This document shows positions 15,374-24,457 of a DNA stretch of 64,000 nt, piece by piece. How positions within the stretch are numbered: the first letter of the stretch is position 1; every line of letters begins with the position of its first letter. Origin of the DNA: SIG607 sp045648445 (GTDB taxonomy: Bacteria > Bacillota > Clostridia > Oscillospirales > Acutalibacteraceae); assembly GCA_045648445.1 (NCBI GenBank), contig JAZRNY010000022.1:135376-199375 (forward strand), in the 5' to 3' direction. The position numbers and the translations under genes are program-made. The notes below the pieces were generated by a model. The model searched no databases. It saw only the letters and a list, made by a program, of their open reading frames with translations, and had not been told where the DNA came from.

Positions 15374-17914
15374 TTAGCCTTTTGCATCAAACCAAGTTTT
15401 ACCGCAATTTGCATCAGCAATTAAAGATACGGCAAGGTTTGCGGCAGCACTCATTTCCTTTGATAAAATTTCTTTAACCTTTTGACCGTCTTCTTCTTTA
15501 CATTCAACGATAAGTTCATCGTGCACCTGAAGAATAAGACGGGCGTCTTTTATTTCTTTAAGTTTTTCGTACACCTTTATCATGGCAATTTTTATAATAT
15601 CGGCGGCGCTGCCTTGAATGGGGGCGTTTCGCGCAACTCTTTCGCCAAAGGATAAAAGCATATGATTAGATGATTTAAGTTCGGGGATATAACGGCGTCT
15701 GCCGAAAAGGGTGGTAACAAAACCGTCTTCTTTGGCATTTGCTATAACCCGTTCCATATAAGAAGCAACCGACGGATAGGCGGCAAGATAGCCTTTTATA
15801 TAAGCGTCGGCTTCCTTTCTTGTTACGCCAATGTCTTTGGCAAGTGAAAAAGCACCTATTCCGTAAACAATTCCGAAGTTAACCGCTTTTGCCCTGCTTC
15901 GTAAAGTGGGGGTAATCATATCGGTGGGAAGACCGAAGACCTGCGAAGCGGTTATGGTGTGAATATCTTCACCGCTTTCAAAGGCATTTATCATATTTTT
16001 ATCGTTAGATATAGAAGCCAAAACCCTGAGTTCAATTTGGCTGTAGTCGGCATCGCATAAAGTATAGCCTTCCTTTGCCGTAAAGAACTTTCTGAGCCTT
16101 TTGCCTTCGTCGCTTCTTACGGGAATGTTTTGCAAATTCGGTTCAAGGGAACTTATTCTTCCCGTTCTTGTTTCAACCTGATTAAAGGTTGAATGTATTC
16201 TTCCGTCATCGCCTACAGCCAAGGCAAGACCATCGCAATAGGTAGATTTAAGTTTTGAAAGTTGACGGTAAATAAGCAGTTTTTCAACTGCAGGGTGAGC
16301 ATATTTTAATCCTTCAAGTATTTCGGCCGAGGTAGAGTATCCGCTTTTGGTTTTTTTACCGCCCGGAAGTTTTAAATCTTCAAAAAGGGCAATGCCCAGT
16401 TGTTTTGGAGAATTTAGATTAAGTTCGTAACCGATAAGGGAGTAAATTTCGTTTTGAAGTTGTTCGCAACGGTCTTTAAGTTCTTCACCCATAAGGGTAA
16501 GTCCGTCTTTATCCACCAAAACTCCGCTTAGTTCCATTGAAGCCAAAACCTTTGCAAGAGGAAGTTCAATGTTTTCTAAAAGGTCTGCTTGTCCTGTTTT
16601 TTCAAGTTCTTCTTTTAAAGCGTCGCATATTGGCGCGTGAAGAACGGCAGCGCGGATAATAGGGTCGGTGTTTTCGGGAAGTTCAGGTTCTGCAACGTGG
16701 TATCTTCCCATAAGTCTGTCAATATCATAAGAAGAACCGGTAGCGTCGGCAAGGTAACCTGCCAGCATAGCGTCAAAAATTACGTTTTTAAGGTTTATAT
16801 CTTTACTTAAACAAAAACGGTAAAGGTTTTTGCAGTCGTAAACGCGTTTTTTGTTGTCGCTTTCTAAAATATCCTTAAAAAGCGGACTGTCGGCGTCGAA
16901 AACCGATACCAAATCGTTTGATAAAACGGCTGCTTTTTCGCCGTCAAAGGCAATGTCCAAAACACCGTTTGTTTTAAATTCATCATTTTTAATAACGGTT
17001 ATATTTCTGCTTTGCGCAAAATCAATACTTTCCTGACTTTGCCTTGGGGAAATGCCCATACTGTCCATAAGTCTGAAAAGTTCAAGGTCGGTCATAAAGG
17101 CGGCAAGAGCATCCTCGTCTTTTTCTTTCGGCAAATAGTCGGTAAGATTTTTTGAAATGGGTGCGCTTCTCGAAATGGTGCCTAAGAATTTACTTAAATA
17201 GGCGCTTTCTTTATCGGAAATAAGTTTTACTCTTACGCTGTCCTTAATTTCACTGCTGTCAATGTTTGCGTAAAGATTGTCAATATTATCAAATTTTTTA
17301 ATAAGGTCGGTGGCGGTTTTTTCGCCTACACCGGCAACACCGGGAATATGGTCACTTTGGTCACCCATAAGGGCTTTAAGTTCGATCATTTGATTGGGAG
17401 TAAGTCCGTATTTTTCAAAAAGAGCCTTTTTGTCATAGGTGATAATTTCGGGTTTACCTGCCTTAGTTGCCGATAAAAGCACGAAAACGTTATCGCTTAT
17501 AAGTTGAAGCGAATCCCTGTCGCCCGTTGCAATAATACAGGTGTCGCCCTTTTCTTCGGCGGCGCGGGCTAAGGTGCCTAAAATATCGTCAGCCTCGAAA
17601 CCGGGGGCTTCAAGCACGTGATAACCGTATAAATTAAGCCACTCTTTTAAAAGCGGAATTTGTTCCCTGAGTTCTTCGGGCATAGGTTTTCTGCCGGCTT
17701 TATATTCACTGTATTTTTCGTGGCGGAAGGTAGGCGCCTTAAGGTCAAAGGCAACCGCAACGCCGTCGGGAGATTCTTCGCCGACCAGTTTGTTTAAAAT
17801 ATTTATAAAACCATAAACGGCATTGGTGTGTATTCCTTTACTGGTGGAAAGTAGACGAATACCGTAAAAAGCACGGTTAATTATGCTGTTTCCGTCAATG
17901 GCTAAAAGTTTCAT
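15374..17914 (-). CDS. polA: DNA polymerase I
   Basis: Pol I removes RNA primers and fills gaps in repair. The 5'-3' exonuclease domain (about 1-290) has LLAIDGNSIINRAFYG, PGFEADDILGTLA and GDQSDHIPGVAGVGEKTA. The middle 3'-5' exonuclease-like domain (about 300-450) reads LDIAFDGEKAAV where active enzymes have DxE, so proofreading is probably lost, as in many Gram-positive homologues. The polymerase domain has CDADYSQIELRVLA, RSRAKAVNFGIVYG and VHDELIVE. Length is 846 residues from the ATG at 17914, which has GGAG eight bases upstream; an extension to 17947 is rejected. It appears to head the twelve-gene minus-strand operon. Confidence 0.97.
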   Translation of the reverse strand: MKLLAIDGNSIINRAFYGIRLLSTSKGIHTNAVYGFINILNKLVGEESPDGVAVAFDLKAPTFRHEKYSEYKAGRKPMPEELREQIPLLKEWLNLYGYHVLEAPGFEADDILGTLARAAEEKGDTCIIATGDRDSLQLISDNVFVLLSATKAGKPEIITYDKKALFEKYGLTPNQMIELKALMGDQSDHIPGVAGVGEKTATDLIKKFDNIDNLYANIDSSEIKDSVRVKLISDKESAYLSKFLGTISRSAPISKNLTDYLPKEKDEDALAAFMTDLELFRLMDSMGISPRQSQESIDFAQSRNITVIKNDEFKTNGVLDIAFDGEKAAVLSNDLVSVFDADSPLFKDILESDNKKRVYDCKNLYRFCLSKDINLKNVIFDAMLAGYLADATGSSYDIDRLMGRYHVAEPELPENTDPIIRAAVLHAPICDALKEELEKTGQADLLENIELPLAKVLASMELSGVLVDKDGLTLMGEELKDRCEQLQNEIYSLIGYELNLNSPKQLGIALFEDLKLPGGKKTKSGYSTSAEILEGLKYAHPAVEKLLIYRQLSKLKSTYCDGLALAVGDDGRIHSTFNQVETRTGRISSLEPNLQNIPVRSDEGKRLRKFFTAKEGYTLCDADYSQIELRVLASISNDKNMINAFESGEDIHTITASQVFGLPTDMITPTLRSRAKAVNFGIVYGIGAFSLAKDIGVTRKEADAYIKGYLAAYPSVASYMERVIANAKEDGFVTTLFGRRRYIPELKSSNHMLLSFGERVARNAPIQGSAADIIKIAMIKVYEKLKEIKDARLILQVHDELIVECKEEDGQKVKEILSKEMSAAANLAVSLIADANCGKTWFDAKG

Positions 17915-17952
17915 AATCTGCACTCCGTAAAACACAAAATAAGTCAATATAT

Positions 17953-17981
17953 ATTATATCAAAAAAATATATATTTGTCAT
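17953..17981 (-). promoter_or_regulatory. promoter of the polA operon
   Basis: On the minus strand ATGACA is followed after 17 bases by TATAAT, about 40 bases before the polA ATG. The gene spacing downstream leaves no clear terminator until after aspS. Confidence 0.55.
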
Positions 17982-18005
17982 CAGTTTTTTTAAGTTTTTT
18001 AAAAT

Positions 18006-18033
18006 TTGACATATTTTAAAAAGATGGTATAAT
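18006..18033 (+). promoter_or_regulatory. promoter of dus, very close to the start codon
   Basis: A perfect TTGACA is followed after 16 bases by a perfect TATAAT ending at 18033. The start codon is at 18043, so transcription should begin about three bases before it. Confidence 0.7.
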
Positions 18034-18042
18034 ATTAGCGTT

Positions 18043-19011
18043 ATGAAAATAGGAAATTTAGAGGTCGGGGGCTATGCCGCACTTGCGCCCATGGCAGGTG
18101 TCGCCGACCGCGCAATGCGCGAAATTTGTATTGATTTGGGCGCGGGATATACTGTGGGAGAACTTACCAGCGCAAAGGGTGTAAGCCGTCAGGATAAAAA
18201 AAGCGCGGCTTTGCTTTATTGCGGCGAAAAAGAGCGTCCTTTTGCTTCGCAACTTTTTGGAAGCGACCCCGTTTCAATGGGTGAGGCGGCAAAATATGCC
18301 GAGCAGTTAGCGCCTGATTTTATTGATATTAATATGGGTTGTCCTGCTCCGAAAGTGGCAGGTCACGGCGGCGGAAGTGCGCTTATGAAAGATTTAACCC
18401 TTGCAGGAAAAATTATTGAAGCGGTTGTAAATGCGGTGGATATTCCCGTAACCGTAAAAATGCGTACCGGTTGGGACCAAAACAGTATTTGCGCCGTAGA
18501 ACTTGCTCAAATTGCCGAAAAATGCGGAGCAAGTGCCGTAACGGTACACGGCAGAACCCGTCAGCAAATGTATGCGCCGGGGGTTAACATCGATGTTATC
18601 CGCAAGGTAAAGGAAAGGGTTAAAATTCCCGTAATAGCAAACGGCGATATTGTCGATTTTGCTTCGGCAAAAAATATGAAAGAACAAACGGGCTGCGACT
18701 ATCTTTTGGTGGGAAGAGGCGCTATGGGAAATCCTTTTGTTTTCAGCGAAATAAACGCAGGTTTTTCGGGTGAGGAAATCCCCGTATTCTCCTTAGAAGA
18801 AAGACTTAATATGCTAAAGCGTCAGGTAAGGCTTATGGCTGAGTATAAAGGCGAAAGAACGGCTATGCTTGAAAGCAGAAAACACGCTTCGTGGTACATA
18901 AAGGGTATGAGGGGCGCCGCCGCAATGCGAAGAATGTGCGGTGAAATAACCACTATGGATGATATTGAAAGAATAATCGAAAAAGCCCTTGAAGTAAGCG
19001 AAAAAGTGTGA
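18043..19011 (+). CDS. dusB: tRNA-dihydrouridine synthase, DusB/NifR3 type
   Basis: Dus enzymes use FMN and NADPH to reduce uridines in the D-loop of tRNA. The FMN barrel pattern is clear: ALAPMAGVADRAMREI, FIDINMGCPAPKV with the catalytic cysteine, VTVKMRTGW, VTVHGRTRQQMY, IANGDI and LLVGRGAMGNP. It has 322 residues, the normal length. There is no Shine-Dalgarno site before the ATG, and the promoter leaves almost no leader, so the mRNA looks leaderless. The start agrees with the family (first residues MKIGNLEV), so the unusual leader is not due to a wrong start. Confidence 0.95.
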   Translation: MKIGNLEVGGYAALAPMAGVADRAMREICIDLGAGYTVGELTSAKGVSRQDKKSAALLYCGEKERPFASQLFGSDPVSMGEAAKYAEQLAPDFIDINMGCPAPKVAGHGGGSALMKDLTLAGKIIEAVVNAVDIPVTVKMRTGWDQNSICAVELAQIAEKCGASAVTVHGRTRQQMYAPGVNIDVIRKVKERVKIPVIANGDIVDFASAKNMKEQTGCDYLLVGRGAMGNPFVFSEINAGFSGEEIPVFSLEERLNMLKRQVRLMAEYKGERTAMLESRKHASWYIKGMRGAAAMRRMCGEITTMDDIERIIEKALEVSEKV

Positions 19012-19062
19012 TAGAATGCTAAAGGCTTAAATTTTTATAAAATTCCGAAAGGACTGTAAAAT

Positions 19063-19794
19063 ATGTCAGGACACAGTAAATGGAACAACATTAAACGTAA
19101 AAAGGAAAAGACCGACGCCGCAAAGGCTAAAATCTTTACCAAAATGGGTAGAGAAATTGCCGTTGTAGTTAAACAGGGCGGTCCTAATCCTGCCGAAAAC
19201 AGCAAACTTAAAGACGTAATTGCAAAGGCAAAGGCTGCTAACGTTCCTAACGAAAACATTGAACGTATTATTAAAAAGGCTGCAGGCGAAGGCGATGCGA
19301 ACAACTACGAAGAACTTATTTACGAGGGTTACGGCCCCGGCGGAGTTGCCTGTATTGTTGAAGCCTTAACCGATAACCGTAATCGTACCGCAGGTGAAAT
19401 GAGACATTATTTTGATAAATCCGGCGGTAATCTCGGTCAGGCAGGAAGCGTTTCCTTTATGTTTGACCGCAAAGGACAAATTGTTATCGAGGCAGAAGAC
19501 CTTGATGAAGATACCGTAATGATGGATGCCTTAGAGGCAGGCGCTGAAGATTTTTCCGCTGAAGAAGACGTATATGAAATCATTACCGCGCCAAATGATT
19601 TGGGTACTGTAAGAGATGCCCTTGAAGAAAAAGGCTATTCTTTTGTTTCTGCCGAGGTTGCATACATCCCTCAAACCATGACTGCATTGCCCGATGAAGC
19701 AATGCGTGAAAAAATGGAAAAACTTATTGATATGATGGACGAAAATGAAGACGTTCAGGCATTTTGGCACAACTGGGAAATGCCGGAAGAATAA
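19063..19794 (+). CDS. yebC: YebC/PmpR family translation or regulatory factor
   Basis: This is a three-domain TACO1/YebC protein of 243 residues. It begins with the family signature SGHSKWNNIKRKKEKTDAAK and has IYEGYGPGGVACIVEALTDN in the middle. The family has been described as DNA-binding regulators and, more recently, as ribosome-associated factors that ease translation of proline stretches. It lies 52 bases after dus and is probably co-transcribed with it. Confidence 0.95.
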   Translation: MSGHSKWNNIKRKKEKTDAAKAKIFTKMGREIAVVVKQGGPNPAENSKLKDVIAKAKAANVPNENIERIIKKAAGEGDANNYEELIYEGYGPGGVACIVEALTDNRNRTAGEMRHYFDKSGGNLGQAGSVSFMFDRKGQIVIEAEDLDEDTVMMDALEAGAEDFSAEEDVYEIITAPNDLGTVRDALEEKGYSFVSAEVAYIPQTMTALPDEAMREKMEKLIDMMDENEDVQAFWHNWEMPEE

Positions 19795-19813
19795 AAAATT
19801 TATAAAATATTTT

Positions 19814-19841
19814 AAAGAGATGCTTCGGCATCTCTTTTTTC
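19814..19841 (+). terminator. intrinsic terminator after yebC
   Basis: A 10-bp stem (19814-19823 with 19828-19837) closed by a TTCG tetraloop is followed by a T run. Confidence 0.9.
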
Positions 19842-19846
19842 TTTGT

Positions 19847-19876
19847 GTTCTATTTTTTCTTTGTTGGACATACCAT
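19847..19876 (+). promoter_or_regulatory. candidate sigma-E promoter of the spoIIIA operon
   Basis: GTTCTATT (19847-19854) and CATACCAT (19869-19876) are separated by 14 bases. This resembles the known sigma-E pattern of GTCATATT-like and CATACAnT-like boxes. It would start transcription about 24 bases before spoIIIAA. Sigma-E control of spoIIIA is established in Bacillus; the boxes here are my reading. Confidence 0.45.
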
Positions 19877-19906
19877 TTACTAAACCAACAAAAAGGAAGG
19901 AAAAAT

Positions 19907-20836
19907 ATGGACAAAAAAAGTGTTTTGATTTTTGATAAATGCCTTGATTTCGTTGCTCCGAAAATTGCGGCGGTGCTTTTTAATCTTTCGGACAAAGTAA
20001 AGGCGCAAACGCAGGAAATAAGGCTAAAAACGGGTAAAAATGTATCTCTTACAATAATGGGAAAAACATATTTCGTAACCCCTTTCGGCAGTGTAAAAGA
20101 AAGGGCTGACGGTTGCATTAAAGCCGATAAAAAAGATTTGGATGAAAGTTTTAAACTGCTTTGCAGAAGTTCGGTATATTCCCATTTAAACGAAATAAAA
20201 GAGGGGTATATTTCATTGCCTTTCGGCTGTCGCGCAGGGCTTGGTGGTACATACTCTGCCGAGGGTGGAATAACAAATCTTTCTTCGGTAAATATAAGAA
20301 TTGCAAAAGAGGTTTTCGGCTGTGCCGATGCCCTTTTATCTCTAATGGGCGGAGTTCTTTTTTTAGGCCCTGCCGGAAGCGGAAAAACTACCGTTATGCG
20401 TGAATATATACGCCTTTTATCAAGCGGAAAAACAGGGGATTATAAGCGGATTTCGGTGGTTGATACAAGGGGTGAACTGTCTGCCGTTTATAACGGAATT
20501 TCTTATAACGACCTGGGGGAAAATACCGATATTCTACACGCATTCCCAAAGGATAAAGGCATTGAAAACGCATTGCGCACCCTTTATCCCGAATACATTG
20601 CCTTTGACGAAATGGGTGGCGAAGAATATTCGGCAGTGGAAAAGTGTATATATTCGGGGGTTAAGGTTATAACCAGCGCCCATATAGGCAAAAAAAGCGA
20701 AGTTTTAAAAAAGGAACATTTAAAAAAACTTATAAAAAGCGGAGCGGTAGAAAATATAGTAATTCTGCACAGCCCTGCAGGAAGTAAAATCGAGATTTTT
20801 TCTGCCGACGAGGTGATTGAAAATTGTGGCCAATAA
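19907..20836 (+). CDS. spoIIIAA: stage III sporulation protein AA, secretion ATPase
   Basis: This is the AAA/RecA-like ATPase of the SpoIIIA-SpoIIQ channel that joins mother cell and forespore. The Walker A motif is GPAGSGKTTVMRE. VVDTRGELSA and AFDEMGGEEYSAVEKCI give the rest of the ATPase core. The true start is the ATG at 19907, preceded by AAGGAAGG; an open frame continues upstream into yebC but the extra residues do not fit. It has 309 residues and is the first of eight overlapping genes. Confidence 0.95.
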   Translation: MDKKSVLIFDKCLDFVAPKIAAVLFNLSDKVKAQTQEIRLKTGKNVSLTIMGKTYFVTPFGSVKERADGCIKADKKDLDESFKLLCRSSVYSHLNEIKEGYISLPFGCRAGLGGTYSAEGGITNLSSVNIRIAKEVFGCADALLSLMGGVLFLGPAGSGKTTVMREYIRLLSSGKTGDYKRISVVDTRGELSAVYNGISYNDLGENTDILHAFPKDKGIENALRTLYPEYIAFDEMGGEEYSAVEKCIYSGVKVITSAHIGKKSEVLKKEHLKKLIKSGAVENIVILHSPAGSKIEIFSADEVIENCGQ

Positions 20837-21276
20837 AACTTTTAGGGGCTTTAATGGTTGTTTTATCCGCTTCTGCGGTGGGTTTTAATATGTCAAAGCG
20901 CCTGAAAAAAAGGGCAAAAACCCTTAAAAGTTTTTTGGTGTCAATTGATAGCATATCGGTTTATATAAGGCTTTCAAATTTTGAAATTAATGAAATACTT
21001 GAAAGGTGTTTGCCCTGTGGTATGACCTATGACGGAACGGGACTTATTGCAGAAAACTTTTTGTGTTTAAAAGAAGATGATTTGCAGTTAATAAATGAAT
21101 TTTTAAACGACCTTGGTATGACTGATACCCACTGTCTTTTAAACAGATGCAAGAGTTATAAGCAACTTTTTTTAAATCAAATAGGGGAAGCCGACCGAGA
21201 AATAAGCGAAAAATACCGTCTTTACTCGGTTTCGGGAGTTTTGGTTGGTATAACCCTTTCTTTTTTATGGTGGTAG
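20824..21276 (+). CDS. spoIIIAB: stage III sporulation protein AB
   Basis: This 150-residue protein has hydrophobic segments at both ends, as in the family, which resembles type II secretion GspF-like parts. It starts with TTG at 20824, preceded by GAGGTGAT, and overlaps the end of spoIIIAA by 13 bases. Position in the operon and the pattern SVYIRLSNFEINEIL support the name. Confidence 0.9.
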   Translation: MWPIKLLGALMVVLSASAVGFNMSKRLKKRAKTLKSFLVSIDSISVYIRLSNFEINEILERCLPCGMTYDGTGLIAENFLCLKEDDLQLINEFLNDLGMTDTHCLLNRCKSYKQLFLNQIGEADREISEKYRLYSVSGVLVGITLSFLWW

Positions 21277-21277
21277 T

Positions 21278-21472
21278 ATGGACGTTGATTTTATTTTTAG
21301 GGTTGCCGCAATCGGTATTATAGTAACGGTGCTTAATCAACTGCTTGTACGTTCGGGCAGAGAAGAACAGGCAATGATGACAACCATAGCAGGTCTTGTG
21401 GTGGTTATGCTTATGATAATTTCGGGCATCGGTGAACTTTTCGAGACCGTAAAATCGGTGTTCGGGTTATGA
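21278..21472 (+). CDS. spoIIIAC: stage III sporulation protein AC
   Basis: This 64-residue protein has two membrane spans and the family stretch FRVAAIGIIVTVLNQLLV followed by SGREEQA. It is a membrane part of the SpoIIIA channel. It lies one base after spoIIIAB. Confidence 0.93.
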   Translation: MDVDFIFRVAAIGIIVTVLNQLLVRSGREEQAMMTTIAGLVVVMLMIISGIGELFETVKSVFGL

Positions 21473-21858
21473 CCTTTTTTATAAAAGCCTTGGGAATAGG
21501 ACTTGTAACGGTCTCTGCCGCCCTTATTATAAAACCTAACCGCCCCGAATTTTCCTTTTTTATAAGTTTGACCGGTACGGTTATAATTTTTCTTATTTGC
21601 GTAAAAGAAATCGAAAGTTATCTTTCGTCTTTTTTGGGAGTTTTGTTTGATGCCGGTTTTAACGCGGGGTATTTTTCGGTGGCTTTAAAGGCTGTGGGGG
21701 TTGGTTACATAACGGAATTTGCCGCCGATACGGCCTTTGACAGCGGACAGTCTGCCCTTGCTTCAAAAATAACGTTAGCGGGGCGAACTCTGCTTTTTAT
21801 TGTGGCAATGCCCGTTATAAAAGACCTTTTAAGCCTTGCGGTAAGACTGGTGGAATAA
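21469..21858 (+). CDS. spoIIIAD: stage III sporulation protein AD
   Basis: This 129-residue protein has several membrane spans and is related to SpoIIIAC. Its ATGA start overlaps the spoIIIAC stop. The order and length match the Bacillus operon. Confidence 0.93.
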   Translation: MTFFIKALGIGLVTVSAALIIKPNRPEFSFFISLTGTVIIFLICVKEIESYLSSFLGVLFDAGFNAGYFSVALKAVGVGYITEFAADTAFDSGQSALASKITLAGRTLLFIVAMPVIKDLLSLAVRLVE

Positions 21859-22919
21859 TGAAATTTATAAAAATTATTTGCATTACTTTTTGTTTTTTTA
21901 TGGTTTTTTCGGTAAATGCCAAGGCAGACGACGCTTATTCGCTTTTGCCAAAGGAACAACAGGAGATTTTAAACCAATACGGATTAAACGAAGAATTACT
22001 TTCCGAAAGCCTTGATACCAAAGGCTTTTTCTCGCTGATTAAAACCTTTTTAAAAGACGGCATAAAATCACCCGTTTCAATTTTCCTTAAAAGTCTTGCA
22101 ATGGTTATTGTGGCTTCCTTGCTTATGAGTTATTGCGAAGAAGGGAAAACCGCCATTGCGGTCGAAAGCGTGTGCGCTCTTTCCTGCGCTATGGTGTTAA
22201 CACTGCCCGTTTACGAAATTATAGCCGCCTCAAAGGAAGCGCTAAAGGGAGCCACAATGTTTATTACTTCCTCATTGCCGATTTTTGCTTCTATAAAGGC
22301 AGCGTCGGGTAAAAGCCTTACGGTAACGTCAGGCGCAGGGGTGCTTCTTATTGCCTGTCAGGCGCTTAGTTACCTTTGTTCCTTTGTTATAGCACCCTTT
22401 ATGAACGGTTATTTATCATTGGCGGTTTGTTCCTCTTTCGGTATGCAAAATAAAGCAAAGGGGCTTATAAATACCATAAAAAAGGCGGCAATGTGGATTT
22501 TAACCCTTTGCGCCTCGGTTTTCGTTTTTATTCTTTCGTCAAAATCGGTGCTTGGCAAAACCGCCGATACCGTCGCGCTAAAAACGGCAAAGTACGTTTT
22601 AGGCTCCTTTGTACCGGTTGTTGGCTCTACCCTCAGTGAATCGGCTTCAAGCGTTGCGGCAAGTTTAAGCGCCGTTTCGGGCGGTGTGGGAATGTACATA
22701 ATAATAGGGCTTATAATTCTTGTTTTGCCTTTGCTTATCGAACTTTTATGCTTAAAATTTTCGCTTGTTCTTTTAAGCAATACAGCCTCGCTTTTTTCGG
22801 CGCAGTCGGTAAAAACTTTAAGCGATGCTATAGATAGCGTAGTGTCGCTGTTAATAGGCTTTTTGATTTTATCGGTCTGCCTTTTTATTATTTCGGTAGG
22901 GGTGCTTATATCACTTTGA
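21858..22919 (+). CDS. spoIIIAE: stage III sporulation protein AE
   Basis: This 353-residue polytopic membrane protein has an N-terminal signal segment, a short soluble stretch (DDAYSLLPKEQQEILNQYG) and about seven to eight spans. It is a core membrane part of the feeding-tube channel. Its first base is shared with the spoIIIAD stop. Confidence 0.93.
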   Translation: MKFIKIICITFCFFMVFSVNAKADDAYSLLPKEQQEILNQYGLNEELLSESLDTKGFFSLIKTFLKDGIKSPVSIFLKSLAMVIVASLLMSYCEEGKTAIAVESVCALSCAMVLTLPVYEIIAASKEALKGATMFITSSLPIFASIKAASGKSLTVTSGAGVLLIACQALSYLCSFVIAPFMNGYLSLAVCSSFGMQNKAKGLINTIKKAAMWILTLCASVFVFILSSKSVLGKTADTVALKTAKYVLGSFVPVVGSTLSESASSVAASLSAVSGGVGMYIIIGLIILVLPLLIELLCLKFSLVLLSNTASLFSAQSVKTLSDAIDSVVSLLIGFLILSVCLFIISVGVLISL

Positions 22920-23329
22920 AAACTCTTATTTTAAACGCTTCGGTTATATGTGTTGCATATTCGGCGCTTAACTTTTTGCCGGTTTTAAAAAGGTCGGCAA
23001 AAATGCAGAATTTCGTTTTTTCCCTTTGCTTTTTGGCATCTTTTTTATCTGCTTTATCACTGGTTTCTTTTTCTGATATATCGTTGCCTGTAACCTCTTT
23101 TGAAACTGACGTTTGCTATGCGAAAGAGGAGGCGTTTTGTCTGGCGCTCTGTGATATGCTGACCAAAGAAAATATAGAATACGAAAAAATTGAAGCAGAT
23201 ACTACTGAAAATGACGATAACAGCATAAATATAAATAAAATCACCGTTTACGGTTGCAATCAAAAAGAAAAATGCCAAAACCTTATAAAAAACAATACGG
23301 GGCTAGAGGTAGTTTGCGTTTATGAATAA
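22916..23329 (+). CDS. spoIIIAF: stage III sporulation protein AF
   Basis: This 137-residue protein has two N-terminal spans and a small soluble domain that in Bacillus has a ring-building-motif fold. It starts with TTG in the TTGA overlap with spoIIIAE. The soluble part (about 65-137) is acidic and ends in NLIKNNTGLEVVCVYE, as expected for the family. Confidence 0.9.
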   Translation: MKTLILNASVICVAYSALNFLPVLKRSAKMQNFVFSLCFLASFLSALSLVSFSDISLPVTSFETDVCYAKEEAFCLALCDMLTKENIEYEKIEADTTENDDNSININKITVYGCNQKEKCQNLIKNNTGLEVVCVYE

Positions 23330-23861
23330 AATAACCTCTTTTTTAAATAAATATTTGGGCGGAAAAAAACTTGTTATTATTGGTATTATCGGAATAGCCT
23401 TAATAGGACTTTCTTCATTTATTCCTCAAAAAAGCGAAAAAAAGACTGCGGATAACGACGTAGAAATTACCACCGAAGAATATAAAAAACAACTGGAAAA
23501 ACAAATAAAGGAAATAGCAGTCAGTATTTCGGGTGATAAAAAAACCAAGGTTTTAATAACACTTGAAACTTCAATACGGCGCGAATATGCAGGAGAAAGT
23601 CAAAACATAAGCGGCGAAAAAAGTAATGATAACGGACGAGAAACAAGCGGTACTGTAAAGGAAAAGGCGATTACCGTTAAAAAATCGGACGGAAGCGAAG
23701 AAGCGCTTCTTATTACCGAATATATGCCCCAAATACGAGGGGTTGCAATAGTGTGTAACACAAACGGTGATGCATCAACTATAAAGGCAATACGCGACGC
23801 TGTAACGGCGGCGCTTGGCATAACGAATAAAAGAGTATATATTGGAGGTCATTCAGGGTGA
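23322..23861 (+). CDS. spoIIIAG: stage III sporulation protein AG
   Basis: This 179-residue protein has one span (about 16-32) and an extracytoplasmic ring-building domain that forms the large ring of the channel. The family stretch KTKVLITLETSIRREYA is visible, and the end reads IRDAVTAALGITNKRVYI. It overlaps spoIIIAF by 8 bases. Confidence 0.93.
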   Translation: MNKITSFLNKYLGGKKLVIIGIIGIALIGLSSFIPQKSEKKTADNDVEITTEEYKKQLEKQIKEIAVSISGDKKTKVLITLETSIRREYAGESQNISGEKSNDNGRETSGTVKEKAITVKKSDGSEEALLITEYMPQIRGVAIVCNTNGDASTIKAIRDAVTAALGITNKRVYIGGHSG

Positions 23862-24391
23862 AAAAAGGAAAAGTGCTTTCTAAAGGACATTTGGCGTTAG
23901 GGATAATGGTGCTGGTATTGGGCGCGGCGGTATGGCTTAATATGAAATATTCTTCTGTCGATAAGACAAAATATATGGGAGAAAGCACCTTTGTTTCAAA
24001 TCAAAATGAGGATTCGGCAATGGTAAGCGGAAAGATTGAAGAAGATTATTTTTCAACGGCAAAAACACAGCGTGAAACGGCATATCTGGAAGCGGAAGAA
24101 AGTATTAAAGAGGCGCTTAATTCGGCTGCAGGTAACGCCGACGCCGTAAAGGACGCTACCGATAAGGCGGCTGCTCTTTCAAAACGAAAAACCGATGAAG
24201 TTGCAATCGAAAATATTTTGAATGCAAAGGGATTTAATAAAAGTCTTGCGGTAATAGGAGATAACAGTGTTACGGTTATTGTTGAGGGAGAAACTTTAAC
24301 TAACGAACAAACGCTGATAATTCAGGATGCAGTAAGCAGTCAATGTGAAATTTCTTCGTCTAAAGTAAAAATTGTTACAGTAAAAGGTTGA
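23858..24391 (+). CDS. spoIIIAH: stage III sporulation protein AH
   Basis: This 177-residue YscJ/FliF-like protein has one N-terminal span and a soluble domain that pairs with forespore SpoIIQ. It starts with GTG in a GTGA overlap, with GGAGGTC upstream. The tail (GDNSVTVIVEGETLTNEQ) has the expected fold pattern. It is the last gene of the operon. Confidence 0.92.
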   Translation: MKKGKVLSKGHLALGIMVLVLGAAVWLNMKYSSVDKTKYMGESTFVSNQNEDSAMVSGKIEEDYFSTAKTQRETAYLEAEESIKEALNSAAGNADAVKDATDKAAALSKRKTDEVAIENILNAKGFNKSLAVIGDNSVTVIVEGETLTNEQTLIIQDAVSSQCEISSSKVKIVTVKG

Positions 24392-24416
24392 GAATTTGAA
24401 AAAAATGTGTTATACT
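24388..24416 (+). promoter_or_regulatory. promoter of the Asp23 gene
   Basis: TTGAGA is followed after 17 bases by TATACT. It overlaps the spoIIIAH stop and gives the Asp23 gene its own transcript. Confidence 0.5.
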
Positions 24417-24457
24417 ATTAAAAAATGAGGAAATAAGAGCGCGTGGAGGTATAAAAA

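Noticed and set aside
19745..19906. 54-residue N-terminal extension of SpoIIIAA
   Set aside because: It runs into yebC and through its terminator; the ATG at 19907 has an AAGGAAGG site and matches the family start.
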